From: Coprinellus micaceus
Lineage: Eukaryota; Basidiomycota; Agaricomycetes; Agaricales; Psathyrellaceae
DNA length: 64,000 nucleotides
Assembly (NCBI GenBank): GCA_951394405.1
Contig: OX596340.1
Coordinates: 3,286,001-3,350,000, forward strand
Reading direction: 5' to 3'
Shown: one piece after another, positions 12,401 to 24,450 of the stretch
Layout of the letters: each line of letters opens with the position of its first letter
Numbering within the stretch: the stretch's first letter is position 1
Translations under genes and position numbers: made by a program
Notes under the pieces: generated by a model
The model's database searches: none
What the model was told of the DNA's origin: nothing
Seen by the model: the letters and a program-made list of their open reading frames with translations, nothing else

Positions 12401-15135
12401 TCATCCCCCCTCGGGTCGGTGAGAGGACGTGGGATGACTCGTTCGAATGTCGTTTGGTAGTCTGGAATAGATATGATAAGTCCTCTCATATCGTTGCGAA
12501 GGGAGCGGTCGTACTCACCTATGCATCCACAGTGGCAGAAATGACTTCGCAAGAGTGTAACTCGCCCTCACCCGCTTCTAAGACACGAAAGACGCCAGAC
12601 GCTGCCTCAACGCCACCTCAAAAAGTGGTGGTGGGAGGCTGTCGACTCAGAATGAGAGAAGAGGACGAATACGATGGAGGAGGCTCGACGTTTTGTGCGA
12701 TGACGAGCACGTACCTTACGAGCACAGAGGTCAGTACGATGCGCAGAATAGGTGAGACGAAAGGAAATATGGACTTACCATTCATCCTCTCCCCCGACTC
12801 TACCCCGGCCGACACGCGATCTCCCACAGCCGTACCTCCACCATTTCCCGCACTGAGAGACACTCGACCGTGTGATGGTCACCAGGGGCTTACACCATGC
12901 AAGTGAATCCCACCATTCATTCATCACCCGCGGTCGAGCCCTTCACCTCCAGCACCCTCTCCACACCGTACACAGGGTATTTCCGCAAGACCCGACCGCC
13001 CCCTCGTCATCGTTCCCAACGTTGTAGAAATCGAGACCGAGTCACACACCCGCCGCCATCGTCGTCGCCACAGTCTGGACCGAGAAGCCATCCTTCCACC
13101 TCGAGAGTCGACCTCGCTGTTGAGCGAGAGGGCGTGAGTGAGCGAGGGAGGTGTATTGGAGATGAACGGAGGAGCGGCTTAGTGGTCGACAGAGGGGTTG
13201 CAGTGGTGGTGGTGGGGTCTAAGTTGGGGTCCATGGTTCGACTGGGAGAGAGGAGGTGATGCAACGAAGGGAGGCAGGTGGGTCCAGGTGCTGTAGAGGG
13301 CTCATCCCTCCCTGCCCACGGGCACGTCCGGCACCGAAACGCCTTGAGAAAGACCTCCTCGGGCTTCAGATCCGAGGTCCTAGCGAGGTTGAGGACGAAC
13401 ACGCGACTCCAAGGGCTTTGTCAGGTGGAGACAGCTTTCCATACGTTGGGGTCGGAGGGGGTGCCGTTGAAGTCGCTGGACTCGAGGTGCTCCCTTTCGC
13501 GCGGGGGTAGGAAAGGAACGCTCGGGTTGAGGCGCGTTTGAGATATGGTCCGATGACTTTGAGCAAGGCACGTCGAGGATGAGTTCTGGAGCGTGTTTCA
13601 TCGACTAGGGCGTCACATGAAGGTGGAGCGAGGAAGGGGGCGAGATGTAGGTGGGGTAAGGGTTGTGGGTGAACACTGATTGTCACTGGAGACCGAAGTT
13701 CAAGGAGGTATACGCAAATCTACTCCGGCGGGGTGAGCCTTCGATCCGTATCGAAAGGTTTTCATTCGTACTGACCGTTCGGTTCTCCAGAGGCTAGCTC
13801 CCTCTGGTGCACACTGTCTATTTTCTGCCATCCGTGCCCCGAAGGAGCCTCGTTGGTTGCTGGGGATTGAATCTATGAAAACGGAGGTGGGGACCACGTC
13901 CACCCAGCGGGGCGATGAGAACGAATGCATGGAGTAGGGCCGAGTACGGCTAGTCGCGAGGAGGGCCGGGAGACACTGGAGTCAAGAACGCTGGTGAAGA
14001 AAGGTAGCGGTGCTGGTAACAAGTGAGTACGGTGAACCGTTTGACTGGGAGTTATCCGATATTGGGAGGACCTACCACGCGCGTGCTCGGGGTTTCTGCT
14101 CAGATGTGCACGTCGAGAACGTCGTGTTAGTGCACGCTGAATTGGTGGGGTTGCTAAGCATCATGACCAGTGAGGTGGAGGTGGAGGTGACCAGGACGGG
14201 GAGGAGTTGGCGGGTGAGCTTGAGTGCACTCCATCACGGTGTTGGAGACGTTCATATTCATAACGGCTCGACGGACGAAGAAGACGAGCCAGGATACTGA
14301 GGATAGGGATAGGGACCCGGAGACGCAGAGGCTGGGCTGGATGTCGGTGAGATTGTTGGGCGCCTATGACGGTTTGGATCGAAGAGCAACAAGCGCCGGC
14401 ATCGGACTCGTGTCATTGATCGGAGCTTGAAACGCTCAGCTTCTTTGGGTCGACCCCTATCTCCATTTCTTCCTGAACATCCGCCTCACTCGCTCTCAAT
14501 CGACACTGCACAACGTCCGCAACGATGAGCTCGACCCCATGGGCCTCACCTCCTACGCACGGCACTCCCTCCACGGCTCTCTGCACGATGACAACAGCGG
14601 CGGGGGCGCGCTTCGCGATTCCTCCATGCACCACCTCGACTGCCTCTCCAGCGAGCGTGACCCCAAGTCCAAAGAACCCTCGCACGCGGAGCTGCAGTTA
14701 GACACGCAACAGCAGCCCTCACCGATCCCCGTCCCGACCCCGACCTCAATGTCGTTGGCGACACCTACCTCGGGCCCGAACATTTCAGGAGAATCTCCAG
14801 CTCGGCATCTCCCTCGCCCTTGCCACCGTATTCTAGCTCGTCTCCCGATCGCTTGGGCGATCGTCACCGCCAACCTCGGGAACGTGTTCTTCCGCACCGC
14901 GTGACTCGCCCTTGTTCTCCAGCTCCTCCTTATCCTCCTCACATTCACACTGCTCCTGGCAACTAATTTACCCCCGTATCACATCCAAATTAGCACCCTC
15001 GCGATGTAATCGTCCCTCTCGCAAGTACGCCCGTGCAGAAAGATATTTGGATGCCGTCCGGCTTTCAACACCCCTCCGAGACATATCCTTCCCTCTGCCC
15101 TGCTTGTCCCCACCTCGACGCCGCCTCGTTGGCAG

Positions 15136-16378
15136 TTGCATTCGTCTGGGGGATACAACAGTGAACGCGACGCGCAAGGAAACCCACCGCAAACTCGAAT
15201 CTCTGGGACCCAGGGCGATAGGACTATGGTGGCTGGATGCCCCGGTACCCCAATGCCTATTCATGGCCTCTCTTGTGTCGGTTTATGGAATATCGGGCTC
15301 GGACCTGTAGGCGCGAGCGGCGGGAGCGGACTCTCGATGGTGCGCAGCCAAAGCGGTCGACCTCTCAGCGGAATCCCAGAAACCACCGTCAGCGGCGGTG
15401 CACGATCATCGGGCGCTACAGATGACGTCCAGCCTCATCCGCAGTTGCAGCAGCAGGGCGATGGGTCGAGGAAGAGTGGGCGGTTCAGTCTTTATCGGAG
15501 GGGGAAGGAGAAAGAGCGGGAGCGGGAGAGGGAGAGGGAGCAACAGCAGAAGGATTCTCAGGTGGGAGCAGGGAGTATAAGTGTGTCGGCGGCGGCGGGG
15601 CAGGACAGCGGGGATAGCCGCCTGGTGAACCAGAACCCTGTTGTGTGTAGGGCTGAGGCGTTGTTCGCCTGTGAGTGTATATTGTTTTCGATTTTCGCGT
15701 CCTTTCTTCGCCACTCTTTGCATTCGTTTTCGCTCGTCTTCGTGCGCCCTCACCCCCCTTGCCGTCATCCCCCACAATTTGTATCCTTCTCCTTCGTGCG
15801 CATTTACACGAGCCGCTCGGTTCTTCCATTTAACATTTGACCCTCTCTTTCGCCGTTCGATCACCAAATCATATAATTGCTAACTAACTTATCCCTTCAC
15901 ACAGACCACGCCGCAAGCGAAGACCCCTCCGAACTTAGCTTCCGCAAGGGCGAGGTCCTCGAGATCCTCAATAGGACGGGCAAGTGGTGGGAGGGCCGAA
16001 AGGAGGATGGGACGACGGGGAGTGAGTGCTTGTTTTCTTTGTTTGTTTCTTGCTTTGGATTGGTGCCGTTCGGTCGTTTCGTTCGAGTAACAAGTTCGAT
16101 AGGCTTCGGTTTTCGCCTGCTCTTTTATGCCGAACGGCGCTTGTTGATTTGCGCTCCGTCGCTGGGTCATTGAGTGAACTGGCGCTTCACGCTGGATCTT
16201 CGAACGTGGTGGCTTGCGCCACCGTGCCTCCTCTAATATACTCGATTTCTCGGGGTGACTTGGGCCTTTGACCCGACCTGCTTTCTCTCTTGTTAGCATA
16301 TACTCATGTTTGACCGACGTTGACGCTCTTTCTATTACAGTTATACCCTCGAATTACCTGCGCATTTTGGATCCCTGA
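15136..16378 (+). CDS. Sho1-like SH3-domain protein, C-terminal part, unit 2
   Basis: Exons 15136-15670, 15905-16021 and 16341-16378 splice in frame (GT-AG introns of 234 and 319 bp). The linker is Ser/Gly/Arg-rich with a charged KEKERERE stretch, and leads into an SH3 domain: ALFAYHAASEDPSEL, KGEVLEILNRTGKWWEGRK, IIPSNYLRILDP, then a stop. Unlike unit 1, linker and SH3 are in one frame. The pattern matches Sho1-type osmosensor adaptors, but the expected four membrane spans are not resolved. One hydrophobic Leu-rich stretch is seen near 14907-15006, ending at a TAA in its own frame, and TAG codons interrupt the upstream frame. The feature start is simply the first in-frame ATG of the linker and is uncertain. 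It may be an expressed fragment or a pseudogene. Confidence 0.55.
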
Positions 16379-16930
16379 GCGACCCGACTACGAACAATAA
16401 AATTAACAAAGAAAGACGACGAAGAATGAACGAATGAACGAATGAACGACTGACTGACGAAATGGATGCGGAATGGTCTCAACTAACGACTAACTTAAAC
16501 GACTTCTTCTGCGACTCGGATCCCTGCTTCACTTGAGTACCCTTCACTCCTTCACTTGATCTCTGGATTCACTTCATCTTACTCTCCATTATCATGCTAG
16601 TTCCTACCCTTTGCTTTCTCGGATGCTTCTTTGGAGTTGATTCATACCTGTTCGCTGGGTTGTGTGCACTTCCTTGTACGATATCAGAGACCCTGACGTA
16701 TACCTGTATGATATCCTGTGTTGTTGTACTACCCTGTACTGTACATGAAGTTCTCTGTTGTGCCTGTACATGCGAGATCTACTAACAATGTGTGTATGTA
16801 AATGACAACTTGTCGCTAGTGCTACTTTGACCTTGTGAATGCTCCGCCCTGCCACCCAAGTCCATTCCATCCCTCACACCCTGAGCTTCAGCAACCATCA
16901 ATTTCACGGTCATGGTGGATGACGAAAGCT
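16379..16930. other. Convergent intergenic region, unit 2
   Basis: Aligns with 5256-5689, including the GACT/GAAT short-repeat tract (about 16420-16460). It forms the 3' ends of the Sho1-like sequence (plus) and NACHT C (minus). No gene is seen. Confidence 0.6.
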
Positions 16931-19006
16931 TCATGGTGAAGGGGGGTCCATCCTCACAGCCAATGATTCGGTGGATATGGATCCGGATTCAACACCGGGG
17001 GCCTGTAGAGGAAACTCCTGTGGCAACTCCCAATCAAACTGGAACTTCTTGAACCTGTCCCGCAACATCTCCTCTGCTGTGGGTACACGCCAGCCATGCT
17101 CCCTGCAGTATCGCAGTATGCCTTTCCTCCAGACACCACAAGCGGGAAGGCAGCGGTACCATTTGCACTGAAAGGCAACATCTATCAGTGATTGTGTTCT
17201 GTGGACAGGGAAGAAACATAGTCACTTACTTGCTTGTGGATTGAGGCAAACATCTGGGGAATATATATGCTCCGATTGAACTCATGAAGATTGGCTAGCC
17301 ACCACTTGACATCCCCCAAAGTGTACCTGCGGCACAGATCAATATATCTCTCTAAATGTGTGTAGAATGACTGGAGGAAATCCTGAGGTGGGGGGTTTCT
17401 CGAAGGGTCGGCATTGGATTGAGGTCCTCTTGCTGTATTGGCATGAGCACGTGGAATAAGATTGGAAAGGGGGAGCAATACACACCCTGTAGGACCTGAT
17501 AGTACCGGTCTTCCTTGAAGTGGGCGAGAGTCTCCTCGTTTACGTGAAGATCAGAGCTCCGGTGGGGGTCCTCGAGGAAGTCGAGCAGTGACTTGTGGTA
17601 GAAATGGAACTCAGGATCCCCTCGGTCATCCGTCAGCCTGACCAATGATGTCAAGCTACCTAGCACATGTTCTGACTCTCCGGAGTATGATTCAAGCATG
17701 TTTTTGTTGTAGGAGCTGCTGAAGCTCTGGTGATCCTTGACATAGCAGAGCCATTTCGCCGCTAATAACGGTTCTGGACTAGTATGCAAGATCTGGCTGT
17801 ATAACACATCGAGCGGTGCGAAAGGCTTCGAGTCGTCAAGGCGGCGCCACTCCAGGAGCCTGATGAGCTGCTGCTGGGGTGGCCCAAGGTGGGGACTATC
17901 GAGGAAACGAACTACCGTCGCTGCGTAGATGAACTGGCCCGACGCCTCCTCCACCAGGAGGTCGATGACGTCCTTGGAAGCCCAGGTCAACGGGAGATTG
18001 AACCGGCGGCGAATATCGCTGAACACGGCCTCGAGGAAGAGTCGGATGTCGGAATCCGGGTCGTACTTATCGTCGAGGAAGACGTTGAGGACGGGAGTGG
18101 GGGCAGTGGAGAAGAAGTGCCGAATGGTGGGTTCGGGTCGGGAGGCGATGATAATGCGGAAGGGGAAGGCGGGGTCCGTGCACGCGCGCGATAAAACGGA
18201 GAGGACCTCCTTCTGAGCCTTTGTGCTCGACACTGCATCCCCGAGATCCGACTCGCTCATGCCCTCACATTCGTCCAGCCCATCGACGATGATAACTGCA
18301 GGCCAACCCCTGCAGTTCGAATGTCCTACAATCTTGCGCAGCGGCGCCAAGATGAGGCTTTCGACCTGTTGGTCCAGGTGCCTTTCGAACACCACCGGGT
18401 CACGCTCTATGACGGTGAGGACTTCTTCCTTGTAACCCACGATGGGGTCGTGCTGGAGGAGGCTGTATACGAGGGTGGTTACGAATAGCTTGCTGATGCG
18501 TCGATTTACAGACCCGGCGAAGGCTGAGAAGAAGAAGCTTGCTGCGAGCAAGCCCTGCTTGTAGCATTCGTCTGCAATCGTTCCCGCAATCGCCGTCTTT
18601 CCTGACCCTGCGGGACCCGATAGCCACAGGATCCTCTTCGGTGCATCGTCCTGCTCGCCGTGTCGGATCCAGCTCATGATATCGCTCTGAACCGCGGTCC
18701 GAGTTTCTGGATGGCACTTGGGAGCGTCGGGGCCTCGATCCGCAGAATCGTGGAGGGCGCCGTGTGCCACGTGCCCGAGCAGACCTGCAGGCTTCGTTAG
18801 TGGCCCGAAATTCGCATAGTAGATAGTGAGGGCGTACGATCGAGGGCTCTACTGCCAGAATCAGAGTTTATGGTGGTGATCGCGATGCCGTGGTTGTGGT
18901 AGGCCGTGGTACTATGGTCGTGGTAGTCCCTTGCCACGTTCGCTATGTTCAGTTCTTGAGCTGGAACGCTGGGTACACCATCAGTAAACTGCCGAGTCGT
19001 CGACAT
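16931..19006 (-). CDS. NACHT-domain NTPase, copy C (complete four-exon model, 630 aa)
   Basis: Model exons are 19006-18853, 18784-17486, 17432-17230 and 17167-16931. The total of 1,893 nt is in frame to a TGA, with introns of 52-68 bp. It contains APKCHPETR, Walker A GPAGSGKT, Walker B VIIVDGLDEC and IIASRPE, then a helical region and the same Cys/Trp/Tyr-rich tail as copy B (CKWYRCLPAC, GILRYCREHGW). The extreme C-terminus differs from copy B. The first exon encodes a short segment (MSTTRQFTDG, then a His/Asn-rich stretch) shared with copy A. An upstream in-frame ATG at 19060 is an alternative start. It is the paralogue closest to copy A, including a 161-bp identical tract. Function is inferred as a NACHT signalling switch. 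Confidence 0.85.
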
Positions 19007-22000
19007 CGGGTGGACTCTGGACGGGGTTGGAGCGGGTGGGGTGCAGACGAAGGCAGGCAAAGAAGATAGTGGTGGTGGTGGTCCAGGATGATGAGGAACG
19101 TGGCCTCCTGTCCTTATGCTACAAATGGATAGATGGGCGCTTAATTAGCTAACTGTTTGTACGTGTATACTTTGTGGCTCAACGACGAGGGAACGAGGCT
19201 CGGACTCGGCGTTATACGTTTCGCCGATTGGGGAGAGTGCACTGGGACGATGGGAAGCACTGCTAGATTGATGAAGCTCAGGCTCGAGACCACGACCTCG
19301 TCCCATTACGACTCTATTATCCGGCGCGTACACATCTCCCACCTGCCCAACGGCGAGTCTAACGAGCCGACAAAGTGACGCAAAACGACATGAGATATGC
19401 ACATTCCATCCTCTTTCGTGGGTCTAACACACGCACTCACGCTCATGGACCGCGCCTCTGTCATCAGCCGCACTCGGCATATCTCTCGCGGGCCCCCCAG
19501 CTTGATCTTAACTTCCGGTCGACAACTCCAACGCCCTCCGCCTATCGTCTTCAAGTAAGCCGCTCCAGGACGCCGTCGTCATCGACCCCACGCAACGGTG
19601 AGGGAGCCGACACGATGTACGACTTCGAGGGCCCCTACAGCTCGGGGTAACTTTCTAAATGTCGGCGAAGAGTGAGGAGGAAGGTGTGGATCTACACGAG
19701 AAGTCAGGGTTCGTTCTGATCCGACAAGCACCCATTCGTACTGACCTTATTCAACCTCAGAGGCTCTAGAGCCAGGTAACGACACCCTGTGATCTCCACG
19801 GCCGGCCACCAACGGGCGCCAACATAGGCGCTGTACCGCGAAGAAGCTCCCCTCACGTCGCTGGGTATGTATCGCGAATACGGACCGGCCTAGGATGCGA
19901 TGGTGGATCGTGCATTGAAACGACGAGAGTAGGCATACGAAGCAGGGAATGGAGGGGCCGTACGGAAGGCAGGAAGCCTGGCGACGGTGGAGCAACGGCG
20001 TGCGTCGTGCTGACAGGCATGAGTCGTTTGAGGCATGGATAGCCATGGGGAGATTCCTACGCGTGCCTAGGGGTCACAAGAGTAACCCGCCATCCCCATC
20101 CGACATTGCTCTTGCGTCCCTGCACCCAAGAGCCTTCGCTGTCCCATATCTCCGTCCCATCAGAGTCCACGGCCGTTGGCGGACTACTCGAATGTCCCCA
20201 TCCAAGGGGGGAAGTCGAGGTCTTGAGGTGGGTCGTCAACGTTCAAGCGAACTGGAGGAGGAGGGGGACGAGCTAGAGTATGGGGCGAGCGAGACGGCGA
20301 GGGTGCGTTGTGTTGCACCACAAAACCAAATGCCGCCATCGAGGGTGTCGGGGTTGTGGTCAGCGCGAGGGGCCGGGCATCTAACGCGAGCCTTGTCAAC
20401 GCATGCGACGAATCCTTCGATGACGTAGAGTCAGAATGAAGGGTCACCAGCTTGGGCGTCAAAGACACTGATCGGGGTTTGGAAATATGCGGCGTCTAGT
20501 CCTCGCGTTGTCGATCTCCGTCTCTCCAAGGAACAGAACGGTATCGGAGCGAGGAGAGCAGAGTAGGCCGGGGTAGATATTTGCTGCGTAAACATGGATG
20601 AGGTTTCCGTCGTAATCACATTCAATAGAGTCGACGTTTGACTGACCTTGTATCTCCCGGCGTGGAAGTCAACACGCCCAACAGCGGTCCTCAATCCTTC
20701 AGCCGCCCTTTCCCCCAAATTCGACGTCGCCACCAACATCCGGCGCCCCACCATATTCAAGCCCCTTCTCGAGAGACTTTGTCGCTCTACGGTAGCGCGA
20801 TGTGGAAGCCGTATACACGATTCCAATGTCCTAACGGGTGGACGAAGCTCCCATATATGTCGGACGGGACGCTGGCAAGCAGGAGCAAGCCTTGCTGACA
20901 CAAAGTCTAGGTTGATCGATTTGAAGTCTGAACGTCGATTGGAGCGGGCATCGTTCGCAATGACGATGGCTACCAACGCGCGTTTCGTTAGCGTGGGCGT
21001 CGTAAGGTGCCTTGAGAGGCGGAGTTGCCCAGCACGACGATGGTGAGCAAGGGGAGAGGCAGCGGTATAGAGGTGGGGGTGTACGAATATCTACGCAAGG
21101 TGAGTCTTGGCTCCGATTTGATAGGCGTTCGTTCGTACTGACCTTCCATTATCCCCAGCTAGAAACGCTGGAATTCGATACACCGCCGATCGTGTCTCCG
21201 CCATCCGCACGTTGCGTGCCCCGAAGAGGCTGCGTTCGTTGCTGGATATAGAAGGTGGGCAGACCTCAGCCGCTGGAGCTGGAGACTGGAAGGAAGGGTG
21301 AGGGATGGCCCTTGAAGAAAGGGGGAAAAGGGACAAGGTTCCTGACAAGTAGAGGAGGAGGAGGAGAGAGGAGGCGGCTGAATGCAAGTGAGCACGACGG
21401 CTCGTCTGAAGAATCTAGAGGACTCACCACGAGCGAGGAGGTGAATTACGCGCTCGTCTCCGTACGAATCGCGAATCAATACCCAAGAATACTCCAACCT
21501 AGTCGCCTTCGGCCCACGAGAGCCTTCTTCGCTCGGCGTCGTTCACGCGGGCATCCAAGCCGCCTTAGAAACGAAACAGTGACGCGTTTACCGAAAGAGG
21601 GGAGGTCGAGAGAGGCTAGTAACTTGTCCTTCTGCGCTCAGGTAGTTGTCGTAGTTGGCCTGGAAGACCGTCGAAGGCGAGGACAAGCTAAGTTGAGGAG
21701 GAGTGGACAGCTTCATCTACCCAATGTGAGCCTCTGTATCGGCTCCGTATAGAGAGTTTGGATACTGACCTCGTACCCAGCAGCAAAGGGTGCTCTAAGT
21801 CGACACCCAACGACCTTCCACACTTGGCTAGGGTCGACCACCAACGCGGTATGTTGAAGACGTACGAGGGGAAGTGCGAAGTGTTTCAAGCGAGGTGGGG
21901 TGTATCGAGGAGTACGGTGGGAACCAGTGAGTGGCCGAGGAGATTGTAGTGAGTGAAGGGAAGAACATCGAGGTTAGGGGTAAGATTATAGACGCCGCAC

Positions 22001-22199
22001 GTTTCCAACTCCGATTGCTGAGCTTCGGCGCCTAGCGTATCGCGGAGCTTCTCTCTCGCTCTTGCTCAACCCAAACGGCCATCGAGTGCTGGCCTCTTCT
22101 TGTACGCGCCGTCTGCTTTGCTGTCTGGTCTCCCTCGCCTCATCGCGACCACAAGCCTCGTCAAGGCCCCCCAACCGTGCTCTCCACACATTTGCGAAG
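19007..22199. repeat. Duplicated spacer of array unit 3
   Basis: Homologous to 1077-4028 over long stretches, with intron-like motifs at 19686-19748, 21086-21147 and 21725-21778. Apart from the open frame at 20431-20976 no coding sequence is convincing. Confidence 0.55.
20431..20976 (-). CDS. Hypothetical protein in spacer (181-codon open frame), low support
   Basis: An open minus-strand frame of 181 codons. Its DNA is very similar to 2380-2960, where the frame has a stop. A second frame over 20450-20640 gives a plausible exon (ending in peptides such as TVLFLGETEI), so the real gene may be spliced with an intron beginning GTCAGT near 20646. I recognise no family. Conservation between the two array units seems higher here than in the NACHT coding sequence, which is the main reason to list it. 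Confidence 0.3.
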   Translation of the reverse strand: MVAIVIANDARSNRRSDFKSINLDFVSARLAPACQRPVRHIWELRPPVRTLESCIRLPHRATVERQSLSRRGLNMVGRRMLVATSNLGERAAEGLRTAVGRVDFHAGRYKVSQTSTLLNVITTETSSMFTQQISTPAYSALLAPIPFCSLERRRSTTRGLDAAYFQTPISVFDAQAGDPSF

Positions 22200-23214
22200 G
22201 GTATGGCGTTCAAATGTAACATTTATTATTTCTCTCGCTATATCACTTCTCGCGCGATATTGGGCCTGATTTTGGCCCATTTGCGGAAATGTGCGATATC
22301 GAGGGAAAATGGCTTCGACTTTGCAAGGAAGTTGGTGTCCCGCGATATTGACGTGACTTCCTCGCGATGTCGAGTTGGGTCTCGCTATATAGAATTAATT
22401 CCCGCGATATCGAGGCTCGCGACATCTATACTTCGCGCTATTACTGGGGGTCGTCAAGAATGTATATGTTTGAGGGGTTACATGAGACTATTAGAGCCGG
22501 GGGTCGGTGTCATGACTCTTCTGAGTTAGTTCAAGGTCAGTTTGACGGCACGGGCTACTACCTAATGATGCCTTTGGCACAGAGTACCCCCAGGTGCCTT
22601 GGGGCATGGAGGCTAGTAGCTATGCACAGCACATGGTACTCACTCGGTCGGTGATCATGACGACCTGCGACCAGCCCCGGCCATGGGGGCCTATGTGCGG
22701 GGTCGGCGGCGTTAGCTTCAAGCTAACCCTGCTAGGTCATGGGCGCTTATTTGGCCTCATACCATCGTCCCAAAGTTCTATTCCTAATTTACAAATCCAT
22801 ACACCCCAGCATCGTCCTTGGCATGTCCTACTCATGTGCCGCAGTGTACCCTAAAGCTCTTGAGCCCGTTGGCCCCTGGCTCTGGTAGCCTGAGTCTCAC
22901 CTGGTCAAAGGCGTGCCCGAGACATCCTTGATTATCAATGATGCCTCAGAATATCGTGAAGTATGAATATCGCGAGGTTTGATATCGCGAGAGGTAATTC
23001 GATATAGCGAGACCCAACTCGACACATCGCGAGGAAGTCACGTCAATATCGCGGGACACCAACTTCCTTGCGAAGTCGAAGCCATTTTCCCTCGATATCG
23101 CACATTTCCGCAAATGGGCCAAGTCAAGGTCCAAAGGGCCAAAATCAGGCCCAATATCGCGCGAGAAGTGATATAGCGAGAGAAATAATAAATGTTACAT
23201 TTGAACGCCATACC
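22200..23214. mobile_element. Non-autonomous inverted-repeat element with TATCGCGA motifs (1,015 bp)
   Basis: Long terminal inverted repeats of about 250 bp. The left arm starts GGTATGGCGTTCAAATG at 22200 and the right arm ends with its complement at 23214. The arms are densely packed with TATCGCG/CGCGATA-type palindromic motifs; the centre (about 22480-22950) is unrelated and has no ORF of note. A 17-bp stretch in the right arm is an indel relative to the left. No target-site duplication could be identified. It interrupts the Sho1-like unit 3 sequence. Confidence 0.8.
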
Positions 23215-23545
23215 TATCTCGCTTGCATGGCTGTCTCCCGTTCTCCAACTCGCCCTCATCCTCCTCGGACCTCACCTGACGCCTTGAAGCTCACGCCCAC
23301 CATACCACATCCAAACCGGCACCTCTCGGCGATGCAGTCGTCGTCCTCACAACCACGCCCAAGGATAAAGGCGCTCAGACGCCTTCGGCTTTCAACATCG
23401 CTCCTCGATATTTCCTTCCCTCTGTCCTTGTCGTCCCCGCCTCAGCATCGTCCCGTCCCTCCATGGGGGGTTACGGCGGTGCACGCAACGTACAGCCAAA
23501 CACGACGCAAATTCAAGTCGCCCGGATACAGGGTGGTAGGAACAC
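23215..23545 (+). pseudogene. Sho1-like fragment, unit 3 (linker only)
   Basis: Contains the linker start GGYGGARNVQPNTTQI seen in unit 1 (4140-4190), preceded by the same CT-rich stretch and a Leu-rich coding trace (23240-23290) like that before unit 2. Similarity stops near 23545, so the SH3 exons are missing. Confidence 0.6.
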
Positions 23546-24450
23546 GGAACCCGGCATCAGGAGTTTGAGGTCCTGGCGAGAATGCCTTGTTTGGCCCGAC
23601 ATAGCGCTATACCCAGTGACCGTCACAGAAAGGTGTACAATGCTTGGAACCGGGCTGGTCATGAAATGTGATAGACGATAGAGATGACGAAATCCATCGG
23701 TTCCACCGACCTTGTGGCTCTGCTACTCAACAGCAGTATTGCACGTTCCATCGTTTCATGCAGCCTCTCACTTCTGGTCACAGTGTTCCCTCTGGCAAAC
23801 CTGACAATGAACATCGACAGTGTCAGGTGGTGTAATTCACGTTGGACTTGGTGGGTCGTGCGAATGCCTCCTGTTGTGCTGCGTCGGCGTCGTTCTGGGT
23901 AGCTCGCTCATCCCGGCCGATCTTGTCATGTCTGGCTTGTTTGCCGTGCAATGCCATTGACGATGTACATTGGCGGGTTTATCATGGGTACCACAGCGGA
24001 TGGGTTGCCACACCCCTTGAGTTCGGGCGAATTCCCAAAACAGCTCCATTGAAGCACCATATGAGAAAGGTTTCCTTCGCAGCCACAAGAGGACAGGGCT
24101 CAACCATTCCCTCTGTACGTCCGACTTTGATCGAACTCCCCAAGTGTGGGTTCCATTACCAAACACTCAGCCTATTCCCAAGGACGTGCTCTTATAGGTT
24201 TACGGGCCTTTAGCACCTCCATTGTAAAGATTGCCAAATCCCATAACAAAGGGAGCTTTGCCCCATCGGACGCGTCGTGCGAGGGCACGGCAAGACTTTT
24301 CAGGGTTGCCTGCCTTCGGATTAAGACCCAAGATTGAGCAGAATGTGCACCGGGGTCACTTTGGATGCTCCAGAACAGGGTACCCAGCCGAGGCAAATTA
24401 GATAACAAATGTGCTACAACGATACAGATGATGTACTCCTAGGATGCAAC
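23546..24450. other. Unassigned sequence
   Basis: About 900 bp between the Sho1-like stub and the DUF6698-like gene half. Only short, unconvincing frames on either strand, and no repeat of other window sequence was noticed. Confidence 0.5.

Larger units (their letters stand above)
7788..14900. repeat. Long duplicated, decayed spacer of array unit 2
   Basis: About 7 kb with no gene I can support. It holds an internal tandem duplication (8318 to about 10000 against 11673 to about 13700, offset about 3.36 kb) and copies of the spacer intron-like motif at 10295-10347 and 13711-13770. Several CT-rich tracts (8400-8600, 11760-11960) resemble fungal core promoters or 5' UTRs, but the open frames beginning there look low-complexity. 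Confidence 0.55.

Noticed and set aside
14553..14948. Possible membrane-protein start for the unit 2 Sho1-like gene
   Set aside because: Hydrophobic stretches are present in one frame but separated by TAG and TAA codons with no splice sites I could justify. A complete SHO1 was not claimed.
22203..22529. 155-codon frame starting MAFKCNIYYFSRY, also present in reverse at 23259
   Set aside because: Explained by the terminal inverted repeats of the 22200-23214 element; the peptide reflects the palindromic words.
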